DNA of 64,000 bases from Deltaproteobacteria bacterium (lineage in GTDB: Bacteria > Desulfobacterota > GWC2-55-46), in NCBI GenBank assembly GCA_016234935.1, contig JACRNL010000005.1, forward strand, positions 62,001 through 126,000. Reading direction: 5' to 3'. Made by a program: the position numbers and the translations under genes. Of the stretch, positions 25,418 through 33,629 are shown one piece after another. Below the pieces are notes generated by a model, which was not told where the DNA came from, made no database searches, and worked only from the letters and a program-made list of their open reading frames with translations. Within the stretch, counting starts at the first letter, position 1, and each line of letters starts with the position of its first letter.

Positions 25418-26046
25418 CAGAGGTTTTTTACATAAGACACGGCAAGAGGCTCCTCGATCTGGTTCTTGTGATACCGGCAGTGATCGTACTCCTGCCGGTA
25501 TTTTCATTGGTTGCGCTCGCAGCCTGTCTTTCCTTCGGACGCCCGGTCTTTTTCCTTCAGCAGCGCCCCGGATACAGAGAAAAATCCTTTGTCCTATATA
25601 AACTGCGCACCCTGAAGGAAGAGCACGACTCCGAAGGCGCTTTTTTGCCGGATGATAAGAGGCTTACGCCCTTTGGAAAGATGCTCAGAAGCCTGAGCCT
25701 GGACGAGCTGCCCCAGCTCTGGAACGTGCTGAAAGGGGATATAAGCCTTGTGGGGCCAAGGCCGCTGCTGATGGAATACCTGCCGTTATACAGCATAGAC
25801 CAGCACCGGCGGCATGACGTCAGGCCGGGCATCACAGGCTGGGCGCAGGTCAACGGGCGCAACGCCTTAAGCTGGGAAGAAAAATTCAAGCTCGATGTTT
25901 GGTACGCCGGCAATGTATCGTTCTGGCTGGACGTTAAAATCCTTTTCATAACGGTCATAAAGGTGCTGAAGAGGCAGGACATCAGCATGCAGGGGCGCGC
26001 TACGATGGAAAAATTCAAGGGAAACGGGATAACGCATGGACGGTAG
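25399..26046 (+). CDS. Undecaprenyl-phosphate sugar-1-phosphate transferase, PglC-type
   Basis: 215 aa. One hydrophobic N-terminal segment (LVLVIPAVIVLLPVFSLVAL), then the bacterial_transf block FFLQQRPGYREKSFVLYKLRT, the catalytic D-E-L-P-Q-L-W-N-V-L-K-G, SLVGPRPLLMEY and PGITGWAQVNGRN. This is the short monotopic class (PglC, WcaJ C-terminal domain) that starts assembly on undecaprenyl phosphate. Size and the neighbouring aminotransferase and PglF-like genes suggest a bacillosamine-type first sugar (inference). Confidence 0.92.
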   Translation: MQDRRLTEVFYIRHGKRLLDLVLVIPAVIVLLPVFSLVALAACLSFGRPVFFLQQRPGYREKSFVLYKLRTLKEEHDSEGAFLPDDKRLTPFGKMLRSLSLDELPQLWNVLKGDISLVGPRPLLMEYLPLYSIDQHRRHDVRPGITGWAQVNGRNALSWEEKFKLDVWYAGNVSFWLDVKILFITVIKVLKRQDISMQGRATMEKFKGNGITHGR

Positions 26047-27643
26047 ATTTAAAAACTGGGAGTATCCCGATATCGAAGAAGAAAAACTGACTAAATATAA
26101 TTGGGTCGTTAAGCATAAGGACAGGCTGCGGCTCGGTTATAAGACGGATATCGGCGCGTTTACATATATCAACGCCAAAAACGGTGTGACCATCGAAGAC
26201 CTCGTCCAGATAGGGTCGCACTGCTCGATATACTCCGTCTCTACCATTGATAAAAAAGAGGCGCGGGTCATTTTTAAGAAAAACTGCAAGGTTGGCAGCC
26301 ACAGCGTCATAATGCCCGGAGTCACAATCGGAGAAAATGCCGTTGTAGGCGCCTGCAGTTTCGTAAACACGGATATACCCGCAAACTCAACGGCGTTCGG
26401 GGTTCCGGCAAAGGTAGTGAAGACTCTAACGGGAAAAGCTGCGCGAGAGGAGTTCATCGGCATGAATGATAAAAAAGACGCGTTGCCACACTGGCCTTAT
26501 TTTGCCGACGATGAAGTCGAGGCCGTTGCCGCCGTTCTCCGTTCAGGAAAGGTCAACTACTGGACGGGCGATGAAGGGCGGCAGTTTGAAAAGGAGTTTG
26601 CGGATTACGCGAACTGCAAATATGCCATAGCGCTGGCCAACGGCACTGTGGCCCTGGAGCTGGCGCTACATGCGCTTGGGATAGGCCCAGGGGACGAGGT
26701 CATAGTGCCCTCAAGGACGTTTATCGCCTCGGCAAGCTGTGTTGTTATGCGCGGGGCCACACCGGTGATGGCGGACATAGACCCTGTAAGCCAGAACTTA
26801 ACCGCCGAAACCATAAGGCCGGTCCTCAGCAAAAAGACAAAGGCCGTCATTGCCGTGCACCTTAGCGGCTGGCCATGCGACATGGCCCCTATCATGAGCC
26901 TTGCGCGTAAACACGGCTTAAAGGTCATAGAAGACTGCGCCCAGGCGCACGGCGCCGAATACAAGGGGCGTCCTGTCGGCTCTCTCGGCGACATTGCGGC
27001 CTTTTCCTTCTGCCAGGACAAGATAATGACTACCGGCGGCGAAGGCGGCATGCTTACCCTTAACAATAAAGCGCTGTGGAAAAAAGCATGGTCGTTCAAA
27101 GACCACGGTAAGGCATTTGACGCGGTTTATAAGAAGAAACACCCTAATCACTTTCGCTGGATCCATGAATCCTTCGGGACTAACTGGCGTATGACCGAGA
27201 TGCAGTCCGCCATCGGCAGGATACAGCTTAAAAAGCTGCCTCTGTGGGTGGAAGCGCGGCGAAAAAACGCCGCGACATTGTCGAAATATTTTTCGCGGAT
27301 ACCGGCGCTGCGCGTAACTGTCCCGCCTCCGGACATCGGCCACTCGTATTACAAGTATTATGCCTTTGTCCGCCCTGAGATGCTGAAAAAGGGCTGGACA
27401 AGAGACCGCATAATCGAGGCTGTAAACGCGCGCGGCGTTGCCTGCTTCTACGGCAGCTGCAGTGAGATATATCTGGAAAAGGCATTTGACAGGGACGGCC
27501 TGCGGCCCAAGACCCGCATGAACGCCGCAAAGGAATTGGGAGAGACAAGCCTCATGTTCCTCGCACATCCGACTTTAAGCATGGAAGACATGGAAAATAC
27601 ATGTTCCGTTGTCGAGAAGGTCATGCAGACCGCGTCACGCTGA
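26036..27643 (+). CDS. Fusion: hexapeptide-repeat acyltransferase + DegT/DnrJ/EryC1 aminotransferase
   Basis: 535 aa. Residues ~30-130 form a left-handed beta-helix of hexapeptide repeats (IGSHCSIYS, VGSHSVIMPGVTIGENAVVG, then GVPAKVV). Residues ~150-535 are a sugar aminotransferase, with the PLP lysine in FCQDKIMTTGGEGGM and the typical WHxxYG-region variants. One polypeptide thus could aminate and then N-acylate a keto-sugar; in the PglE/PglD and WbpE/WbpD pairs these are separate proteins. The substrate would come from the 4,6-dehydratase downstream. Continuous frame, no sign of frameshift. It overlaps the PglC-like gene by 11 bp. Confidence 0.88.
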   Translation: MDGRFKNWEYPDIEEEKLTKYNWVVKHKDRLRLGYKTDIGAFTYINAKNGVTIEDLVQIGSHCSIYSVSTIDKKEARVIFKKNCKVGSHSVIMPGVTIGENAVVGACSFVNTDIPANSTAFGVPAKVVKTLTGKAAREEFIGMNDKKDALPHWPYFADDEVEAVAAVLRSGKVNYWTGDEGRQFEKEFADYANCKYAIALANGTVALELALHALGIGPGDEVIVPSRTFIASASCVVMRGATPVMADIDPVSQNLTAETIRPVLSKKTKAVIAVHLSGWPCDMAPIMSLARKHGLKVIEDCAQAHGAEYKGRPVGSLGDIAAFSFCQDKIMTTGGEGGMLTLNNKALWKKAWSFKDHGKAFDAVYKKKHPNHFRWIHESFGTNWRMTEMQSAIGRIQLKKLPLWVEARRKNAATLSKYFSRIPALRVTVPPPDIGHSYYKYYAFVRPEMLKKGWTRDRIIEAVNARGVACFYGSCSEIYLEKAFDRDGLRPKTRMNAAKELGETSLMFLAHPTLSMEDMENTCSVVEKVMQTASR

Positions 27644-27667
27644 CCGGCGAAACGGCGCCAATTAAAA

Positions 27668-29518
27668 ATGCATAAAACATTAACTTATATAAAAAGCCTG
27701 GCAAATAAGCAGCGGTGGTTGGTCCTCACGCTGACACAAATTGTCAAAGCCGCGCTCGCCAATTATCTGGCGTTCATGCTGAGGTTTGACTTCTCTTTGC
27801 AGCCTGCGCACGCCAAAGAGTTCATCACGTATCTGCCGCTCATCCTGATAATCCGGCTCGGTTTTTATATTAAGTTCGGAATCTACAAAGACCTGTGGCG
27901 CTATTCGAGCATTCGTGACCTGCTGAAGATATTCATTGCCGCCACCCTCGGCTCCATCTCCTTTTTTCTGATAGTAAAGTTTTTGGCCGCCGACATTCCT
28001 TATCCGCGATCCATATTCATATTGGATTGGCTCCTTTTCATAATGATTTCCGGAGGAGGAAGACTTTGCATAAGGGCCTTCAGGGAATACATGCAGCCTG
28101 CGTCCGCCGGTAAAAGAACGCTGCTTATAGGCGCCGGAGACGCCGGAGAGATGATCGTTCGGGATATGAAAAACCATCCCAGACATGCCTACGAACCTGT
28201 GGGCTTCATTGACGATTCTCCCTATAAAAAAGGGCTCTCCATACACAGCCTGCCCATATTCGGCTCCAGGGAAGTAATCGGCGAGGTCATAAAGAAATGC
28301 AACATCGAGGAAATCCTCATAACCATGCCGTCGGCAGGCAGCGCAGCCGCAAAGGAAATTTACAAGATATGCCGGCCCTACAATATCCCGATAAAAACCC
28401 TGCCCGGCCTCTCGGAAATCCTTAACGGCTCAAATATCTCAGTTGCGCAGATTAAACCGCTTTCTCTCGAAAACCTGCTTTCCAGGGAACCTATTCGCTC
28501 GGACATCAGGGAAATAAGCGCCTTTATTGAGGGCAGGCGCGTCCTTGTGACCGGCGCCGGCGGCTCCATAGGCTCGGAGCTTTGCAGACAGATAATAAAA
28601 AACAGCCCCTCAATGCTCATTCTGCTTGACAGGTACGAGAACGGCCTGTTCGCGATTGACCATGAACTGAGGCCAAAACACAAAGATAAAATAACCACCC
28701 TCATAGGCGATGTCTGCGACGCCGACGCCATGGACAGGCTTTTTAGCGCGCACAAACCGGAAATCGTCTTTCATGCCGCGGCGCATAAGCACGTGCCGCT
28801 CATGGAGGCAAACCCGCTTGAGGCCATTAAAAATAATATCTTCGGCACGAAAAATGTCGCCCAGACCGCGATACGGCACGCCGCAGCGAGCTTCGTCATG
28901 ATATCCAGCGACAAGGCCGTCAACCCCGCTAACGTCATGGGGGCGACAAAGCGCGTTGCTGAGTTTCTGACCATGAACTTGAATTCTCAGTCCCCGACAA
29001 AATTCACCACCGTCAGGTTCGGAAATGTCCTGGGCAGCAACGGCAGCGTCGTCCATATATTCAAGGAGCAGTTAAGCAGGGGCGGCCCGCTGACCATAAC
29101 GCATCCGGAGATAAAGAGGTTTTTCATGCTCATCCCCGAAGCTGTGCAGCTTGTGCTGATTGCCTCCGCCGGCTCCGGCGGAGAGATCTTCGTCCTTGAC
29201 ATGGGCGAACAGATTAAGATAGTCGACCTTGCGGAAAACCTCATACGTCTTTCCGGATTCATCCCGCATGAGGAGATAAAAATAGAATTCACCGAACTCC
29301 GGCCCGGTGAAAAACTTTTCGAAGAACTGTTCGACGAGACGGAAAAGACTATGCCCTCATTTCATAAAAAGCTGCAAGTCGCCGTTCCTTGCAGTGTCCC
29401 AACAAAAGACGAACTCAGCCGCCACCTTTCGGCGCTCTCGCTCATTATACAAAACAATGCCATAGATGAAATCATACCGGAAATTAGAAAAATAGTTCCA
29501 AACTTTAAAAAAATATAA
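27668..29518 (+). CDS. Membrane-bound UDP-sugar 4,6-dehydratase, PglF/WbpM/CapD family
   Basis: 616 aa. Four N-terminal transmembrane segments (1-~110), a CoA-binding-like Rossmann domain (LLIGAGDAGEMIVRDM), then the SDR domain with GAGGSIGSELCRQI, AAHKHVPLMEANPLEA, SSDKAVNPANVMGATKR and RFGNVLGSNGSV. These enzymes convert UDP-GlcNAc to the 4-keto-6-deoxy sugar, the first step of bacillosamine, QuiNAc or FucNAc. It completes the set with the aminotransferase-acyltransferase fusion and the PglC-like enzyme. Confidence 0.93.
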   Translation: MHKTLTYIKSLANKQRWLVLTLTQIVKAALANYLAFMLRFDFSLQPAHAKEFITYLPLILIIRLGFYIKFGIYKDLWRYSSIRDLLKIFIAATLGSISFFLIVKFLAADIPYPRSIFILDWLLFIMISGGGRLCIRAFREYMQPASAGKRTLLIGAGDAGEMIVRDMKNHPRHAYEPVGFIDDSPYKKGLSIHSLPIFGSREVIGEVIKKCNIEEILITMPSAGSAAAKEIYKICRPYNIPIKTLPGLSEILNGSNISVAQIKPLSLENLLSREPIRSDIREISAFIEGRRVLVTGAGGSIGSELCRQIIKNSPSMLILLDRYENGLFAIDHELRPKHKDKITTLIGDVCDADAMDRLFSAHKPEIVFHAAAHKHVPLMEANPLEAIKNNIFGTKNVAQTAIRHAAASFVMISSDKAVNPANVMGATKRVAEFLTMNLNSQSPTKFTTVRFGNVLGSNGSVVHIFKEQLSRGGPLTITHPEIKRFFMLIPEAVQLVLIASAGSGGEIFVLDMGEQIKIVDLAENLIRLSGFIPHEEIKIEFTELRPGEKLFEELFDETEKTMPSFHKKLQVAVPCSVPTKDELSRHLSALSLIIQNNAIDEIIPEIRKIVPNFKKI

Positions 29519-29557
29519 ATGATCAGATTCATCCGGAAGACATTAGATATTCATAAC

Positions 29558-29586
29558 TTGCACTAACTTGCCTGATGCATTATAAT
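29558..29586 (+). promoter_or_regulatory. Promoter of the export/kinase operon
   Basis: TTGCAC (29558-29563), 17 bp, perfect TATAAT (29581-29586). A leader of ~145 nt follows with an AAGAATT/GAATTCTT stem-loop (about 29597-29635) before wza. Confidence 0.6.
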
Positions 29587-29737
29587 TATAAGTTGCAAGA
29601 ATTTTTTATCCGGCTAAGCCAGGCTTGAATTCTTAAATCGAGCTGACGCAGCATAGACTATGAATAACAACAAACAGGACCGCAGCAAACACTGCATTCC
29701 CGCAACCTGATTATGTTGTAAAAACTTCGAAACCGGA

Positions 29738-30583
29738 ATGGACACACACCCCATGAAAAACGTGCGATTTTTATTTGTCATTCCCATTTTTCTGCTTCTG
29801 TTTTTTGCTTCGTCAAATACCGTGCTTTCCGGCGAATATGTCGTCGGCGAAGGCGACAGGTTCCGCATCACGGTATACGACCACCTCGACCTGACAAGCG
29901 AGGTCAGGGTAGGCGGCGACGGGATGATCTCCATGCCGCTTATCGGCGAAGTCAATGTAGGCGGCCTTACGGTCACTGAAGTCGAAAAAAAGATCGCTGC
30001 CCTCCTTGCCGACGGGTACATAATAAAACCGCACGTCACCGTATATATGCTTGATTACAAGAACAAAAAAGTAACCGTGCTTGGAGAGTTCGTAAAACCC
30101 GGCCTTATAGAACTTCTAAGATACTCCAGCCTCCTTGAAGTCATATCCAATGCCGGCGGTCTTACGGAAAAGGCCGGCGACATGCTTTATATCAAGAGAA
30201 AAGTTGTCACGGCTGAGGCAAAGCCAACCATCAAGGAAAAGGAAGAAGACACATCCACCATTACGGTCGAACTTAAAAAACTCCTTGAAGAAGGCAATCC
30301 TGAGGCAAACCTGACCGTATACGACGGCGACAGCATATACGTCCCAAGGGCCGCATTTATATACGTTAACGGCGAGGTAAGGACTCCTGGGGCATATAAG
30401 ATCACCAAGGGGCTTACCGTATTGAAGGCGATAACCCTTGCCGGCGGTTTCACTCAAAAAGCGGCGGAAAGCAGCGCTAAAATCATCAGAAAGGTCGGCG
30501 CAAGCGAGATCACCAAGAGCGCCAGCCTTGACGAGCTCGTGCAGCCGGATGACATCATATTAGTGCCTGAAAGCATCTTTTAA
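29738..30583 (+). CDS. Polysaccharide export protein, Wza/EpsE-like (SLBB)
   Basis: 281 aa. Signal sequence (LFVIPIFLLLFFASSNTVLSG), a Poly_export domain starting YVVGEGDRFRITVYDHLDL, and two SLBB domains (VTVLGEFVKPGLIELL; FIYVNGEVRTPGAYKIT). It forms the periplasmic/outer-membrane export conduit with the Wzc-like kinase downstream. The usual lipobox is not obvious. The ATG at 29753 (MKNVRF) is an alternative start; neither has a strong ribosome site. It is expressed from the promoter at 29558. Confidence 0.9.
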   Translation: MDTHPMKNVRFLFVIPIFLLLFFASSNTVLSGEYVVGEGDRFRITVYDHLDLTSEVRVGGDGMISMPLIGEVNVGGLTVTEVEKKIAALLADGYIIKPHVTVYMLDYKNKKVTVLGEFVKPGLIELLRYSSLLEVISNAGGLTEKAGDMLYIKRKVVTAEAKPTIKEKEEDTSTITVELKKLLEEGNPEANLTVYDGDSIYVPRAAFIYVNGEVRTPGAYKITKGLTVLKAITLAGGFTQKAAESSAKIIRKVGASEITKSASLDELVQPDDIILVPESIF

Positions 30584-30612
30584 TCCCGCATTTTACGGAG
30601 GTCATATCTTAA

Positions 30613-32829
30613 ATGCTGCCATCTGAAAAAGAAATCCATCTTCGGGATTACTGGAACATAACGCTAAAGCACGGCCGCCTTGCCGTCATCTTTTTTATAA
30701 TCGTAGTAGGCGTTGCCTCGGTCTATAGCTTCACCGCAAAGCCCATATACCAGGGCAGCGCGCAGATACTGATAGACCTTGAAACCAATCCAACGGTCTC
30801 TTTTGCCGAAGGCGGCGCCGCAGTGCTGCAGCAAAAGAACATCGGCGACTATTTCAACACGCAGAAGGAAATACTTTTCAGCAGGACATTCGCCGACAGG
30901 GTGGTAAGAAGGCTCCAGCTTGACAAAAACGGCTACTTTCTCGAAAAGAAGGCGGCAAGCAGAAGCTCTCTGACGGCAGACATCCTGAAGTCTATCAAGG
31001 ACATCGTGAAGGACAATTTTCCGGGCAAACAGGGCGATGCCGATCAGATAACAGACGCAGGTCTGTTAAAGGAGCTCGACCCTGAGCTTACCGACATCGT
31101 CCTTCGCGAGATGCAGGTGGCCCTTGGCGGCAAGGCCAGCATAATCAAAATTAATTATGTCTCGGATAATCCATACATAGCCGCGGGCATGGCCAACGGC
31201 ATCGCCAACACATATATAGAGCACAACCTCGACCTCCGGGTAAAGCCTTTTAAGGACGCGGTTGAATGGCTGTCGGCGCGCATGGTTGATCTGAGGAGCA
31301 AGGTCGAGGAATCCGAGAAGGCCCTGCAGAAATACAAGGAAGGCACCGGCGTCGTCTCCTTCGAAACCAAGGAGAGCGTGATAGTGAAGTCTCTGCAGGA
31401 GAACGCGAGCCAGCTCGTGCAGGCCACGATCAAACGGCAGGAGGCCGAGACGCGGTACAGGCAGATAAGAAGCGTGGTGGACAACCCGGAACTTCTGGCC
31501 AGCTCGCCTGATATCATGAACAACCTCGTGATACAGAACCTGCGGATATCCGAACTCAACCTGAAAAACCAGATGTCCGATCTCTCGGAAAAATTCGGCC
31601 CCAGACACCCGCAGATGGTAAGGACGAGAACCGAACTTGAGACTATCCAGAAGAACCTTATCGCGGAAGCGAGAAAGATGCTCAACGCGGCCAAGACGAA
31701 CTATGAAATAGCGCTTAGCAATGAGACGTCTATAAAAACTGCTTTAGACGAACAGAAACAACAGGTGCTCGACCTGAGCCGCAAGGCGATTGACTTCAAC
31801 GTGGTGGCGGGAGAATCCGAGAGCAACAAGCAGTTCTACGAACTGCTCCTGAAAAAGCTCCAGGAGGCGTCCCTTTCAAGCGGCGTGAGCGTCTCCAACG
31901 TACAGGTCGTGGATCACGCAACGCTTCCGGTGGCGCCCATAAGACCGAAGAAGGCGCTTTATATTCTGACATCCGTGATAATTGGCGTCTTCGGCGGGTT
32001 ATTTATCGTCTTTTTCACGGAATACATGGATGACACCATAAAAACGTCTGATGAAGTCCAGCAGGCGCTTAATCTCCCGTTCCTTGCGTTATTGCCGTCC
32101 ACAAAGGAACCGGGGCCGATCTATGTAACGGCCGACACAAGGTCCATGATTAACGAGGCGTACAAGACGCTCCGGACAAACATCATGTTCTCCTCACCGG
32201 AACGTCCGCCCAAACTGCTGCTTATCACAAGCGCCACCCCTGAGGAGGGCAAGACCACTGTGTCATCAAACCTTGCGGTGGCAATGGCGATGATGGGGGA
32301 GAAGGTGCTCCTTATAGACGCCGACATGAGAAGGCACAACATGCACAAGGTATTCTCTCTCGACAATACCCTTGGGCTTACCAACGCGATGCTTGATCCG
32401 GTAAATGTCTCAAACTGCATCAAACAGATACCGGGCGTCCCCAATCTCAGCGTAATCACCGGCGGCACGCTGTCGCCGAACCCTCTTGAGATGCTGAGTT
32501 CCCAGCGCACGAAGAATATGCTCGCCGAGCTCGGCAAAAACTATGACCGCGTTATCATGGATTCCCCTCCGTTATTAGCCGTAGCCGACGCGGTGATACT
32601 CTCGCGCCTTGCGGACGCCGTGATCCTCGTGACATGGGGAGGCAAAACGAGCGTCGGCCTGATTAGAAGGGCCTTGCTGACCATTTCAAACGTAAAGGAC
32701 TTAAGGATACTCGGGGTGGCTCTCAATAAAATAGACGTTACCAGGAGGGGCTATTACCAGTATTATCCGTATTATGACTACTACACAAAGGACGGGGAAG
32801 ACGCGAAGAAGAGGAAAAAGAAGGCATGA
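30613..32829 (+). CDS. Wzc-type polysaccharide co-polymerase and tyrosine autokinase (BY-kinase)
   Basis: 738 aa. N-terminal Wzz domain with one transmembrane helix (LAVIFFIIVVGVASVYSF), long periplasmic coiled coil (~210-420), second helix (~450-470) and a cytoplasmic BY-kinase with Walker A SATPEEGKTTVSSNLA (~538-553), Walker A' VLLIDADMRR (~566-575) and Walker B VIMDSPPLLAVADA (~647). The C-terminal Tyr cluster (YYQYYPYYDYY) is the autophosphorylation tail. Controls chain length and export with Wza; the phosphatase gene overlaps its stop by 4 bp. Confidence 0.94.
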   Translation: MLPSEKEIHLRDYWNITLKHGRLAVIFFIIVVGVASVYSFTAKPIYQGSAQILIDLETNPTVSFAEGGAAVLQQKNIGDYFNTQKEILFSRTFADRVVRRLQLDKNGYFLEKKAASRSSLTADILKSIKDIVKDNFPGKQGDADQITDAGLLKELDPELTDIVLREMQVALGGKASIIKINYVSDNPYIAAGMANGIANTYIEHNLDLRVKPFKDAVEWLSARMVDLRSKVEESEKALQKYKEGTGVVSFETKESVIVKSLQENASQLVQATIKRQEAETRYRQIRSVVDNPELLASSPDIMNNLVIQNLRISELNLKNQMSDLSEKFGPRHPQMVRTRTELETIQKNLIAEARKMLNAAKTNYEIALSNETSIKTALDEQKQQVLDLSRKAIDFNVVAGESESNKQFYELLLKKLQEASLSSGVSVSNVQVVDHATLPVAPIRPKKALYILTSVIIGVFGGLFIVFFTEYMDDTIKTSDEVQQALNLPFLALLPSTKEPGPIYVTADTRSMINEAYKTLRTNIMFSSPERPPKLLLITSATPEEGKTTVSSNLAVAMAMMGEKVLLIDADMRRHNMHKVFSLDNTLGLTNAMLDPVNVSNCIKQIPGVPNLSVITGGTLSPNPLEMLSSQRTKNMLAELGKNYDRVIMDSPPLLAVADAVILSRLADAVILVTWGGKTSVGLIRRALLTISNVKDLRILGVALNKIDVTRRGYYQYYPYYDYYTKDGEDAKKRKKKA

Positions 32830-33629
32830 CAGAAGGCATGATTGACATACACTGCCACATACTCCCCGGCATTGACGACGGCCCGTCCACGATGGAAGAG
32901 TCCGTCGGGATGTGCCGCATCGCGGCCGCCGACGGCATCAAGACAATAGTCGCCACGCCTCACTTTAACCACTCTCTGCGCCTTGTTCATGCCACCGGCA
33001 TATGCCGCCTCGTCCGCGAACTGAACCGTCATTTAACCGACGCGGCCATCCCCCTGACGGTATTGCCGGGCGCCGAGGCGCCGGTTGTCCCTGAGCTGCC
33101 GGAATACCTGGCAAAGGGAGAGGTGCTGACGATAAACGAGTCCAAAAGGTATCTACTCGTCGAATTTCACCCTCAGACCATGCCGCTGAACTGGGATAAG
33201 TTTTTCCTTTCGCTTATGGAAAAAGCCGTCGTTCCCGTTATCGCGCACCCTGAAAGGAACGAATGGTTCAGCCGCAATATTGCCGCCCTTTACGACGCGG
33301 TGAAAAGCGGCGTGCTGGTGCAGATAACCGCCATGAGCATTACCGGACAGTTCGGCGAGGAGGTCAGGGCATTTTCCTCCCGTCTGCTCGAACATAACCT
33401 GGTTCACACAATCGCGACCGACGCTCATTCCGCGTCGCACAGGCCGCCCATCCTGTCCGCCGCCGTCAAAGCCGCATCGGAGATCATCGGCCGGGAGCGC
33501 GCCAGGGAGCTTGTCGGCAAAATACCACACGCCATCACCGAAGGAGCGCCGCTATCCATTCCTGAGCCGGTTAAAGCGCAGATGGAAACAGCCGCGGAAA
33601 AGAAATGGGCGCGCCGGCTCTTCCACTAA
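32826..33629 (+). CDS. CpsB/YwqE-type PHP-domain tyrosine-protein phosphatase
   Basis: 267 aa. Metal-binding PHP motifs: DIHCHILPGIDDG, ATPHFNH, PVIAHPERNEW and ATDAHS. This manganese-dependent family dephosphorylates the BY-kinase tail in capsule systems. It is commonest in Gram-positives but also occurs in exopolysaccharide loci of other phyla. It overlaps the kinase by 4 bp (ATGA), fitting a kinase-phosphatase pair. A start 12 nt downstream (MIDIHCH) is possible. Confidence 0.93.
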   Translation: MTEGMIDIHCHILPGIDDGPSTMEESVGMCRIAAADGIKTIVATPHFNHSLRLVHATGICRLVRELNRHLTDAAIPLTVLPGAEAPVVPELPEYLAKGEVLTINESKRYLLVEFHPQTMPLNWDKFFLSLMEKAVVPVIAHPERNEWFSRNIAALYDAVKSGVLVQITAMSITGQFGEEVRAFSSRLLEHNLVHTIATDAHSASHRPPILSAAVKAASEIIGRERARELVGKIPHAITEGAPLSIPEPVKAQMETAAEKKWARRLFH

